Below are positions 20,525 to 26,865 of a stretch of DNA of 32,604 bases, piece after piece. A program made the position numbers and the translations under genes. This DNA is from a virus: positions 1 to 32,604 of IMG/VR virus record IMGVR_UViG_3300025853_000356; one strand, given 5' to 3'. The notes under the pieces are model-generated. The model was given only the letters and a program-made list of their open reading frames with translations, did no database searches and was not told where the DNA came from. Within the stretch, counting starts at the first letter, position 1; the number at the start of each line of letters is the position of its first letter.

Positions 20525-20938
20525 TTAGCCGTAAAGGCCGCTGTTCTTCTTGGAAGGCGGACGCATCTTGCCGGCCGGCTTCTTGTTCATGGCACCACCC
20601 TTGGCCATGCCTTTGCTCTTCATCATGGCGCCGCCCTTGGCGTAGCCCTTGCTCTTCATCTTCATGATCGAGCCTCCTTCGGCTGCAAATGTTGCTACGT
20701 TGGTGGGCTTGCCGCCCACGCCCTGCTTCTTCGATCGCTTCCGCCGGACGGCCGAGGCGATCTCCTTCTCGCTCATGCTAGCTGCCTTTGATGAAGGCAC
20801 GCACTTTGGATAGCCACGCTTTGAGTCGCTCGCAGAACTGCGGCCACACTGTTTGAAGCCACCACTCTTTTTCGGTGCTGAGATATCGACCCAGTTTTCG
20901 CCAAACCACTTGGTCAGTCCTCCCTTTCGCTTAGCCAC
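20525..20938 (-). CDS. basic protein with KGG repeats, 137 aa
   Basis: The N-terminal part reads TKWFGENWVDISAPKKSGGF, then CGRSSA, GYPKCVP and MSEKEIASAVRRKRSKKQG. This is a pattern I know from small uncharacterised proteins in phages and giant viruses. The C-terminal 50 residues contain KGYAKGGAMM and KGMAKGGAMN repeats and end in a Lys/Pro tail. The protein is very basic and could bind packaged DNA or act in capsid assembly. The start is GTG at 20938, overlapping the previous gene by 8 bases; no ATG occurs before codon 55. The function is unknown. Confidence 0.66.
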   Translation of the reverse strand: MAKRKGGLTKWFGENWVDISAPKKSGGFKQCGRSSASDSKRGYPKCVPSSKAASMSEKEIASAVRRKRSKKQGVGGKPTNVATFAAEGGSIMKMKSKGYAKGGAMMKSKGMAKGGAMNKKPAGKMRPPSKKNSGLYG

Positions 20939-21191
20939 GGGGCACCCGGGTCTGCTTGCGCTTGCTGTCCATCATGGCACCGCAGCCCCGGCCCTGGACC
21001 ATCATGGTGTTGGCGTTGATCTCCCCGCCCTTGGCCTTGCCGTTGCTGTAGGTGCCACCCATGTCCTTGTAGCGCTTCACCAGGTAGCCCGAGGCGTAGG
21101 CGCTCGGCCATACGTCGAACTTGCGCTTGGCCTCGGCCCGAGCCTTCTTGTACAAGGCTGGGTTGCGTACATTTTTCGGTACGTCGGCCAT
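20931..21191 (-). CDS. small basic phage protein (NPALYKKA type), 86 aa
   Basis: The protein has NPALYKKARAEAKRKFDVWP and SAYASGYLVKRYKDMGGTYS, a helical motif that I associate with a small domain of unknown function (possibly DUF5872) found in phages and large DNA viruses. A KAKGGEI tail resembles the KGG repeats of the next gene. It is basic. AGGAGA lies five bases before the ATG at 21191, directly after a long hairpin whose loop can pair with it. It probably acts in the virion or its assembly, but this is not shown. Confidence 0.68.
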   Translation of the reverse strand: MADVPKNVRNPALYKKARAEAKRKFDVWPSAYASGYLVKRYKDMGGTYSNGKAKGGEINANTMMVQGRGCGAMMDSKRKQTRVPRG

Positions 21192-21209
21192 AGCGCTCTC
21201 CTAAAAGAT

Positions 21210-21264
21210 GCCGCCCACCCGCCCACACCGGGCGCGGGGAGAGAGGAGACGGGCGGGGGGCGGC
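21210..21264 (-). promoter_or_regulatory. long intercistronic GC hairpin, possible attenuator
   Basis: GCCGCCCACCCGCCC (21210-21224) and GGGCGGGGGGCGGC (21251-21264) form a 14-bp stem with one bulged base and a 26-base loop. In the minus-strand transcript the stem is followed by AUCUUUU, as in an intrinsic terminator, and then by the AGGAGA ribosome binding site of the 86-aa gene. The loop contains UCUCCU (21244-21249), complementary to that site. Confidence 0.5.
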
Positions 21265-21268
21265 AAAC

Positions 21269-21553
21269 TCACCACTTCTTGCACGACCAGTAGCGTGCTG
21301 AAAATTTGTCCTTTGCGGTATCGCAGTTGTGCCGCGCCCGGAAATTGCGTCGCCTCTCAGGATTGCTTTTCTTGATCGTCATGTTCGGGTCGCCGAACCG
21401 CACCAGCTTGACCTCGTCTCCCTTCTTGGCCAGGACGGCGAACTTCTTGCTGCCGCCCGAGGTGCGCTTCGGCTTATTGTAGCCAGCGAAAGACTCACCT
21501 CGGTAGGTGAGTCTCCCGCTAGGCGTGCGACTGACGTTTTTAGTCGTCGCCAT
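21269..21553 (-). CDS. small basic conserved phage protein (FRARHNCD...ARYWSCKKW), 94 aa
   Basis: The C-terminal half reads RFGDPNMTIKKSNPERRRNF, RARHNCDTAK and ARYWSCKKW. This is a highly patterned motif that recurs in marine phage head genes, sometimes attached to larger prohead proteins. Cys77 and Cys91 with His75 may bind metal or form a disulfide. The N-terminus is Lys- and Thr-rich. The ATG overlaps the previous stop (TAATG). A role in head assembly or maturation is plausible from position, but no catalytic motif is evident. Confidence 0.7.
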   Translation of the reverse strand: MATTKNVSRTPSGRLTYRGESFAGYNKPKRTSGGSKKFAVLAKKGDEVKLVRFGDPNMTIKKSNPERRRNFRARHNCDTAKDKFSARYWSCKKW

Positions 21554-22092
21554 TATTCGTAGAAAGCGTCGGCTTCAGACAGGTTGCTCATCAGGAAATA
21601 CGTCCCGAGTTTTGTTGCAAAACCGCTGTTTGGGATGTCAAAAACGTTGGCAAAGATGTCGCTTGCCGAAACAGTTTTACACATCAACCAGCGTTTTGGT
21701 TTTGGCTGCTTCGACCCGATGTTTGCGACGTAGTTGCACGCGGGGGTGCCTGTGATCGTGTCTGAGTTCAGCATGGGGACCGTGAACGTGTTGCTCGCAG
21801 TCACGGTGATGGTGTAGTTGCCGGACGTTGCCGTACCCCCGGTCCCCGTTGCAAAGCAAATCCCAAGCACATCCCCAGTAGACAGCCCGTGGTCCGTCTT
21901 GGTGACGGTCACCGTCGTTCCTGTCTGGGCATACGTCCCGGCCACGGGGGCCGTGTCGGTATCAAAAATGGTCAGCTTCCCCTCGCTAGAGGTGCCGACT
22001 ACCGACACCACTTTCAGGCGATGTGCGCCGAGAACCGCAAAGCCCGACTCTCGGCGACTGACCTGCTTAACTTGGGCCAAACTATCCATCAT
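21553..22092 (-). CDS. beta-rich virion protein with FCCH-like module, 179 aa
   Basis: The first 40 residues have GFAVLGAHRLKVVSVVGTSS. Residues 60-106 (TVTVTKTDHGLSTGDVLGI through NYTITVTASNTFTV) form a beta module often annotated in phage proteins as E1-FCCH-like, and a related module occurs in the gp10-like protein. The C-terminal 60 residues contain KRWLMCKTVSASDIF and NSGFATKLGTYFLMS. It probably decorates the capsid or tail. GGAGGA lies eight bases before the ATG at 22092. The function is inferred from composition and location. Confidence 0.68.
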   Translation of the reverse strand: MMDSLAQVKQVSRRESGFAVLGAHRLKVVSVVGTSSEGKLTIFDTDTAPVAGTYAQTGTTVTVTKTDHGLSTGDVLGICFATGTGGTATSGNYTITVTASNTFTVPMLNSDTITGTPACNYVANIGSKQPKPKRWLMCKTVSASDIFANVFDIPNSGFATKLGTYFLMSNLSEADAFYE

Positions 22093-22119
22093 CGGCCTAA
22101 TCCTCCGTAGCTATGCACT

Positions 22120-22644
22120 TTACGGCTGGTCAGAGAAGGCCGGAGCGGTTGCGCTCGTCACCGTCCCAAAGATTTGGTAGTTGGTGTCGTCCAAACCGAG
22201 GAAGGTGATGTCGAAGGCCGCAGGGACATTGATCTGGAAGATGCTGTTGGAGTCGCCGTCCGAGCCCACAACAGACACCTCGTTGTCAGTATCGAGGAAG
22301 GTCACACCGCCGATGAAGAAGTTGGCGTCGTCCCCGGTGTCGAAGATGGCATCGAAAGACGCTGCCGCCGCGCCCGCGAAGACAAACCGATACGCAATGC
22401 CGGCAGTCGGAGCCGGGAGCGTGTAGGTGTTGTCCTGAGAGGGGGCAGGGACGAGGTTGACCCGACCACCGTTGGTTGCAGCGGCAATGGTCACGTCGCC
22501 GTCGCTGACAGAGACAGGCGTTACCTGCATGCCGGAATCGTCAAGCACAAAGCTCTCGGTGAAAGCACCGGTCGTGGCGTTCTTGGAAACAACTTTGAAG
22601 CCGTTTTCGGACCGTACCGGACCGTTGAACGTGGTATTAGCCAT
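22120..22644 (-). CDS. probable capsid decoration or fibre-like protein, 174 aa
   Basis: The protein begins MANTTFNGPVRSENGFKVVS and is beta-rich, with TNGGRVNLVPAPSQDNTYTL and PTAGIAYRFVFAGAAAASFD. These segments are typical of small outer capsid or decoration proteins encoded just after the major capsid gene in environmental phages. The start at 22644 is chosen over an upstream in-frame ATG because AGGAGA is correctly spaced. A terminator and a possible promoter separate it from the capsid gene, so its dosage may be set independently. Structural role probable, exact role unknown. Confidence 0.68.
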   Translation of the reverse strand: MANTTFNGPVRSENGFKVVSKNATTGAFTESFVLDDSGMQVTPVSVSDGDVTIAAATNGGRVNLVPAPSQDNTYTLPAPTAGIAYRFVFAGAAAASFDAIFDTGDDANFFIGGVTFLDTDNEVSVVGSDGDSNSIFQINVPAAFDITFLGLDDTNYQIFGTVTSATAPAFSDQP

Positions 22645-22701
22645 TGGGAATCTCCTGTCGTGGCTAGGGTCGAGCATTGTGCTCGTCAGGGATCAGGCCC
22701 A

Positions 22702-22707
22702 TTTATA
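22702..22707 (-). promoter_or_regulatory. possible promoter -10 downstream of the capsid terminator
   Basis: TATAAA on the minus strand, followed by TGGGC, resembles the -10 plus GGGC context of P1 (TATGAT, GGGC) and P2 (TAGAAT, GGGC). The -35 region at 17 bp is poor (TTTTTA). It lies between the terminator and the 174-aa gene, where a promoter would be useful. Confidence 0.35.
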
Positions 22708-22724
22708 CGCTTGTTCGGCGCAAA

Positions 22725-22753
22725 TAAAAAGGGCGCCCCGGAGGACGCCCTTT
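22725..22753 (-). terminator. intrinsic terminator after the major capsid gene
   Basis: In the minus-strand transcript, AAAGGGCGTCC and GGGCGCCCTTT form an 11-bp stem with one G-U pair and a four-base loop, followed by a U-rich UUUUUAUUU tail. It starts about 18 bp beyond the capsid stop codon. This is the best intrinsic terminator in the window. Confidence 0.85.
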
Positions 22754-22771
22754 CGATACGGCGGAAGGTGC

Positions 22772-23689
22772 TTACGCGCCTTCGGAGCCGTAGATGCCAC
22801 GCCAGTCGCTGAAGCCAAAAGAATAGCGCTCGCGGGCCTTGTAGCGGAGGTTCCCGGTGGAGAAGTCCGGCTCCATGGAGGTTTCCATGGCGGTGCGCTG
22901 GAACATCTTCAGGCCTTCGCCCATCTCCGTCACCGTGGTGAGGAGGAAGAAGGCATCCGGATCCGTCAGGTAGTGGTTCACGGTGTAGCCACCGGGAAGC
23001 ACGCCCGTGTTGCGGATCGCGTTGATGTCGTTGTCAGCCGTGCCGACCCGGAGCGTGGACTCCAGGATCCGGTCTGCAACGAACACCAGCTGCGGGGGAA
23101 CCACAAGCTTGGTCGCCTGCACCGAGATGGTCAGACCGCGATCGTCGGTGAAGGTGCTGATGTCGATCAGCGCGTCTTCAAGGGACGTCTCGTTGAGGTC
23201 GGCCATCGTGGTCGCACGGTTGGCAGCGGTGCCACCACCGGCCAGCGGGTGGTCGGTAGCGATCAGTGCCTTACCGTCGCCGCCAGCGAAGCTGGAGGAG
23301 AAGGCGTTGTTGAGCACGTCGGCACCCTTGACTTCCTTGGTGTTAGCCATGGAACGAGCCAGAGCCTTGACGTAGCGCTTACCGAGGGAGTCGTAGAGGT
23401 TATCCTCGACGGCCTCTTCGGTGAGGCTAAATGCCAGGGCAATGGTGTCGTGGGTGTAGCGAGCCGTGTAGCTCTCGGAGGCGTTGTCGAATTGGACGCC
23501 CTGGCCTTCGGTCTTGACGGGAGCCCCGCCAAAGCCGGTGACCAGCACTTCTTCTTCAAACGCACGCTGAGAGTCTTCGATGGCGAAGATCTGCTCGTAC
23601 TCGCGAGAGTAGGTGTCGTAGCTCATGCCAAAGAGGCTGTTGAGTCCGGGCTCTAGCTCTTTCGCGAGCTGGGCGCGTGAAATTGCCAT
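22772..23689 (-). CDS. major capsid protein, HK97 fold, 305 aa
   Basis: The protein has an N-terminal arm (MAISRAQLAKELEPGLNSLF), a beta region (TEGQGVQFDNASESYTARYT), a long spine-like helix (TEEAVEDNLYDSLGKRYVKA), and a C-terminal YSFGFSDWRGIYGSEGA. This resembles Mu gpT-like and marine-phage HK97-fold capsid proteins. It is encoded after the scaffold-like protein and two small virion-type genes, the usual position. AAGGAGG precedes the ATG and a strong terminator follows, consistent with high expression. No maturation protease gene is recognisable nearby, and the short N-terminal arm suggests no cleaved delta domain. Confidence 0.88.
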   Translation of the reverse strand: MAISRAQLAKELEPGLNSLFGMSYDTYSREYEQIFAIEDSQRAFEEEVLVTGFGGAPVKTEGQGVQFDNASESYTARYTHDTIALAFSLTEEAVEDNLYDSLGKRYVKALARSMANTKEVKGADVLNNAFSSSFAGGDGKALIATDHPLAGGGTAANRATTMADLNETSLEDALIDISTFTDDRGLTISVQATKLVVPPQLVFVADRILESTLRVGTADNDINAIRNTGVLPGGYTVNHYLTDPDAFFLLTTVTEMGEGLKMFQRTAMETSMEPDFSTGNLRYKARERYSFGFSDWRGIYGSEGA

Positions 23690-23701
23690 TGTTCAGCCTC
23701 C

Positions 23702-24289
23702 TTATGCTAAGCCGGCGGACTTCACGCCCATGATGTGGTTTTGGATCACCACAAGCACGTTCGTGTTGGCCGAGGCCACGTCGTCGTTGTCGGGATCCTG
23801 GGAGATGTCGATTGCCTTGAGGGGCAGGGTCGTGGTCGTAGCACCCGTGGTGACATCGAGCTCCAGGTTGGAGCGACCGCTCTTCACGTCGCCCGTGGTG
23901 GCGTTATCGACGATGTCGAAGTTGCCAAACAGGTCAGCGACGGGGAAAGCAGCATCGGCTTGCACTTCAAACACCACGCTCGGATCGTCGATGACGAAAG
24001 CAATGATGTCGGAAGCAGCCACGCTCCCGGGGTAGTAGTTCTTGAACACCTGCTCACCAGTCGTCGGATCCGTATACTGGCAGCCGTTAAATACGCCTAC
24101 CACGGGAACCGTGCTGGATGCAGCAGCACGCTCAATGCCACCGCCGGTAACTTGCTTGACCAGGTCGCCCTGGAAGATAGCACCAGCGAGGCTGCTTGCG
24201 ATGCGGTAACGGGATTGACCCCCAGAATAAGGGGCACCACCCATCATCCGGCTGGGACGCAAACCAAAAGCAGCGTCTTTATTTGCCAT
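23702..24289 (-). CDS. probable head decoration protein upstream of the capsid gene, 195 aa
   Basis: The protein begins MANKDAAFGLRPSRMMGGAP and is beta-rich, with QSRYRIASSLAGAIFQGDLV, VPVVGVFNGCQYTDPTTGE and NVLVVIQNHIMGVKS. This pattern (a FGLRP start, then a barrel-like GDLV/GVFNGC domain) is common in proteins located just before the capsid gene of marine phages, and I expect it to coat or stabilise the capsid. An AGGAGG ribosome binding site precedes the ATG and only 12 bases separate it from the capsid gene. The call is by context and composition. Confidence 0.7.
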   Translation of the reverse strand: MANKDAAFGLRPSRMMGGAPYSGGQSRYRIASSLAGAIFQGDLVKQVTGGGIERAAASSTVPVVGVFNGCQYTDPTTGEQVFKNYYPGSVAASDIIAFVIDDPSVVFEVQADAAFPVADLFGNFDIVDNATTGDVKSGRSNLELDVTTGATTTTLPLKAIDISQDPDNDDVASANTNVLVVIQNHIMGVKSAGLA

Positions 24290-24307
24290 TTGAATGGCCT
24301 CCTAATA

Positions 24308-24781
24308 TCAGCGTCGTCCAAAGGTAACTTGGGTATCGCGCTGGGGGTCGTACTTCACATAACGGCTGTCTCCCCGGAGCTCGCTGAACATGTTGTTGTC
24401 CAACGCCTCCCGGGCTTGGCGCGTCTTGCCCTGGTAGTAGGCGCGACGCTCCTCAACCGTTTCGATCGGTAACTTGGCCAGCAGCAGACCCTCCGTACTT
24501 ACTACGCCCTCATGGCGGCCGCTGTCCATGGTGGGGAAGGAATCGCGCCACTCGGGCGGGAGGTCGGTGCCACGCACCAGTTCCCAGCCCTCGCGCACCC
24601 GACGGGACACATTGGCCCTGTCTTCCTGCCCCAGCATGCTCTCCCGAATCCAACGGTATTCGTACCCCGGAGGGGCGGGAGGAGTTTCCAGCTTACGCAC
24701 TGGGCGCCAAGGTTGTCTGCGAGCTTGTTTAGCGTGAGTCTCGGATTCACGGCTTGCGCGGTTCGTGGTCGTGTTACTCAT
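24308..24781 (-). CDS. conserved phage protein between scaffold and capsid genes, 157 aa
   Basis: The central part reads PGYEYRWIRESMLGQEDRAN, then VSRRVREGWELVRGTDLP, followed by HEGVVSTEGLLLAKLPIETV and a charged helix (ERRAYYQGKTRQAREALDNN). Similar proteins lie beside capsid genes in marine phages. The N-terminus is basic and disordered. It could be an assembly factor or a minor head protein. Translation starts at 24781 with an AGAGG site, one base after the scaffold stop. No catalytic residues stand out. Confidence 0.68.
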   Translation of the reverse strand: MSNTTTNRASRESETHAKQARRQPWRPVRKLETPPAPPGYEYRWIRESMLGQEDRANVSRRVREGWELVRGTDLPPEWRDSFPTMDSGRHEGVVSTEGLLLAKLPIETVEERRAYYQGKTRQAREALDNNMFSELRGDSRYVKYDPQRDTQVTFGRR

Positions 24782-24782
24782 C

Positions 24783-25754
24783 TCAGCGTACCTCTCGTTG
24801 TGCGATCTTCTGCTTTTCCTTAGCCACTCGCTGGAGCCATTGCTCCTCGCTCATGTTGTGCGGCTTCAGACCGCGGAGACGTTCGATCTCAGACTTCGTA
24901 AACGTCACACCACGCTTGGTCTGTGATTTTTGCCGACCTCCTACTGAGGCGGAAGCGACTCTTTGCACAGAGGGCCGACTTTCCTGTTTCCCGGCAGCTT
25001 GGCCGCCGTCGCCGGCAGCCTTGAGCGAAGGATACGCCCGATAAACACGATTGTTCAACTCCGCATAATAATCCTCGGAGTCGGCCTCGTAGCCTTCGTT
25101 CAGAAGGTTGAAGTGGGTGAAGTACGCAAGCTGCGTAGCCGCCGAATGCTCGGGGTCCTCTTGGTTCCCGTACCAGGGGTTCTGCTGGTGCCAGGACAGG
25201 GCCTGGTCGGTCGGCTTGACCTCCTGCTGGGCCTGCCGCTGCGGCTCAGGCTGGCGGTACTGCTGGTATTGCTCCTGAGGAACCTGCTGAGCCTGCGCCT
25301 GCTGAGCACCGGCATAGCGGGCCTTGGCCGCGTTCAGCTTCTCCTTCTGGATCGCGAGCTCGGTCTTCAGCGTGTCCGCCTTGGACATGAGCTCGGCATC
25401 GCCACTGGAGACCGCCTTGCGGTAGATCTCATCGACCTGGTCCGACTTGGCCTTCAGCGACTCCTCTTCCTTCTGGAGCATGCTCTGCTGGTAGTGGACC
25501 GTCTGCTGGCGGTACTGCTGGAGCTCCTGCTCCTTCTGCATCGCCAGACGCTCCAGGTTGGCAGCGCGCTCCTCGGCTTCACGCTGTTTTGCGTTCAGCT
25601 TGTTGATCCGGCGAGAGACCTGCTTCGTGTAGCGCTCAAGCTCGTCCTCGTTGGACGCTTGGGCTTGCGGCTGGGCCTCACCCTCGGGCAGGTCTTCGGT
25701 GATCTCGATGTCGACCCGATCTTCTTCGGCTTGTTTCGCTGCGTTCTCAATCAT
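24783..25754 (-). CDS. scaffold-like coiled-coil protein, 323 aa
   Basis: The protein is acidic at the N-terminus (EEDRVDIEITEDLPEGEAQP). It then has a long heptad-type coil over about residues 35-150 (QVSRRINKLNAKQREAEERA, NLERLAMQKEQELQQYRQQ) and a Gln/Pro-rich linker around 150-190. The C-terminus is basic (RQKSQTKRGVTFTKSEIERL) and may contact the capsid protein. This layout and the position before the capsid gene are typical of scaffolding proteins, which template the procapsid and leave it. The ATG overlaps the GroES-like stop (ATGA). Confidence 0.72.
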   Translation of the reverse strand: MIENAAKQAEEDRVDIEITEDLPEGEAQPQAQASNEDELERYTKQVSRRINKLNAKQREAEERAANLERLAMQKEQELQQYRQQTVHYQQSMLQKEEESLKAKSDQVDEIYRKAVSSGDAELMSKADTLKTELAIQKEKLNAAKARYAGAQQAQAQQVPQEQYQQYRQPEPQRQAQQEVKPTDQALSWHQQNPWYGNQEDPEHSAATQLAYFTHFNLLNEGYEADSEDYYAELNNRVYRAYPSLKAAGDGGQAAGKQESRPSVQRVASASVGGRQKSQTKRGVTFTKSEIERLRGLKPHNMSEEQWLQRVAKEKQKIAQREVR

Positions 25755-26170
25755 CGGAAGCTCACTATGTCGTCTGGGTTGAGGATCGTGCCAATGACCT
25801 CGTCGTCATTGATGATGCGGACCTCGGCGCCGTCTTCAAGCTTGAAGCGGGCACCCGAGTAACGGCCGATCAGAACCCAGTCGCGCTCCTTGCACCACGG
25901 CTTGTGGCCGAACTTGGAGGTCTCCGCATAGCAGAGCGGCCCCATCTTCACCACATACGCCACCACGGTAGCGAGCCCTTCCCGGTCGAGAGTCTCCTGG
26001 GTCAGGTGGATCCCACCCTTGGTTGTGCCCTTCCCCGCATAAGGAAGAACCAGCATGCGCCACCCGGACGGGCTGGGCATGCGTTCAAGCGCGCTCTTCT
26101 CCAACAGGGTTGGATCGAGCACGCGCTCCTCGGTGCTTACATAAGCACCCTCTACACTTGGTTTACTCAC
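25751..26170 (-). CDS. GroES-like co-chaperonin (Cpn10), 139 aa
   Basis: The core matches a GroES beta-barrel. WRMLVLPYAGKGTTKGGIH (37-55) leads into the mobile loop (GGIHLTQETLDRE, 52-64) that binds GroEL. GLATVVAYVVKMGP (65-78), DWVLIGRYSGARFKLEDGAE (97-116) and VRIINDDEVIGTIL (117-130) follow. The first 35 residues are an extra N-terminal extension. Cellular GroES is about 97 residues; phage homologues such as T4 gp31 replace it in folding the major capsid protein. Its place between portal and scaffold fits that role. The start is GTG at 26170, with AAGGAGG five bases upstream and a GTGA overlap with the previous stop. Confidence 0.82.
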   Translation of the reverse strand: MSKPSVEGAYVSTEERVLDPTLLEKSALERMPSPSGWRMLVLPYAGKGTTKGGIHLTQETLDREGLATVVAYVVKMGPLCYAETSKFGHKPWCKERDWVLIGRYSGARFKLEDGAEVRIINDDEVIGTILNPDDIVSFR

Positions 26171-26355
26171 CGCGCCTCCTTCTTGAGGTAGTCCCGAATG
26201 GTCTCCTCAATGAAGTCTAACGCACGCAGCTCGCCCTGCAAATATTTGTACTGTTCCATATCTTTTAGCAAACCGTTCATGAGCGTCTCCTGGATCAGCG
26301 CCCGACGCTCACGAATGGTTCGATCGATCCGAGATTGAAGGTCGAGGTCGTCCAT
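26167..26355 (-). CDS. small helical protein, 62 aa
   Basis: The protein begins MDDLDLQSRIDRTIRERRAL and is almost entirely helical and charged, with NGLLKDMEQYKYLQGELRAL and a C-terminal DYLKKEAR. It is probably a coiled coil. The ATG at 26355 overlaps the preceding stop (TGATG); a TTG one codon earlier is possible. Its end overlaps the GroES-like start. Genes of this type between portal and scaffold are common in marine phages, but the function is unknown. Confidence 0.65.
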   Translation of the reverse strand: MDDLDLQSRIDRTIRERRALIQETLMNGLLKDMEQYKYLQGELRALDFIEETIRDYLKKEAR

Positions 26356-26582
26356 CAATCCCGTTCGTAGAAATAAAGACCCTTCGTGGCGGCGCCGGTG
26401 CCACGGGTCTTCATTCTTTTCGGTTTGACCTTAGCGGCGCCCATCACAGCGCCACCGGCCTTCATTTCCTTGGCCTTGTCCATCGCGATGGCCACGGCTT
26501 GCTTTTGCGGACGACCCTCTTTACGAAGCATCCGGATGTTCTCCGAGATCGTCTCCTGGCTGCGTCCCTTCTTCATCGGCAT
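26355..26582 (-). CDS. DUF6496-like small protein, 75 aa
   Basis: The protein reads MPMKKGRSQETISENIRMLR then KEGRPQKQAVAIAMDKAKEM. This matches a small family, probably DUF6496, whose members share an MPxKKG start and QAVAIA. The C-terminus is basic (KVKPKRMKTRGTGAATKG). AGGAGG lies six bases before the ATG at 26582, so that start is firm, although a longer frame exists upstream. It overlaps the preceding gene by 62 bases in another frame, an unusually long overlap. The function is unknown; a DNA- or capsid-associated role is possible. Confidence 0.74.
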   Translation of the reverse strand: MPMKKGRSQETISENIRMLRKEGRPQKQAVAIAMDKAKEMKAGGAVMGAAKVKPKRMKTRGTGAATKGLYFYERD

Positions 26583-26865
26583 TTTCAGCCTCCTTCTTGG
26601 GTGCCGCCTTCCGACGGCGCTTGGGTTTCGGCTTGGCCTCTTCGACCAGGGCCTCTTGTTCTGGCTCAGAAAGCACCACCGCGGGAGGCGCAGGTTCCTC
26701 CCCGGTGGCTCGGCCAAGCTTGGCCGCAATCCTGGCCTCATTCGCGGCGTCGCGATCGGCCTTGCGTTTCTCTTCGGCGGCGAACTCCAGGGCCTCCAGC
26801 TCGCGCATGACCTTCTTGCGCTTGCGGAGCTCTGCGATCGCCTCTAGGCGGTAGCTGGTGGTCAT
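26521..26865 (-). CDS. charged hypothetical protein, 114 aa
   Basis: The N-terminal 55 residues form a charged helix (AELRKRKKVMRELEALEFAA). The C-terminal half is Pro-, Glu- and Lys-rich (AKPKPKRRRKAAPKKEAENA) and ends in an acidic tail, so it looks disordered. No family is recognised. The ATG overlaps the portal stop by 3 bases. Its last 62 bases overlap the start of the DUF6496-like gene in a different frame, so the tail may have evolved within that overlap. It may be a small head-assembly factor, inferred from position only. Confidence 0.65.
   Translation of the reverse strand: MTTSYRLEAIAELRKRKKVMRELEALEFAAEEKRKADRDAANEARIAAKLGRATGEEPAPPAVVLSEPEQEALVEEAKPKPKRRRKAAPKKEAENADEEGTQPGDDLGEHPDAS

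Noticed and set aside
22457-23656. 399-codon plus-strand open frame opposite the capsid gene
   Set aside because: The capsid frame has recognisable family sequence and a strong ribosome binding site. The opposite frame has neither and crosses the terminator.
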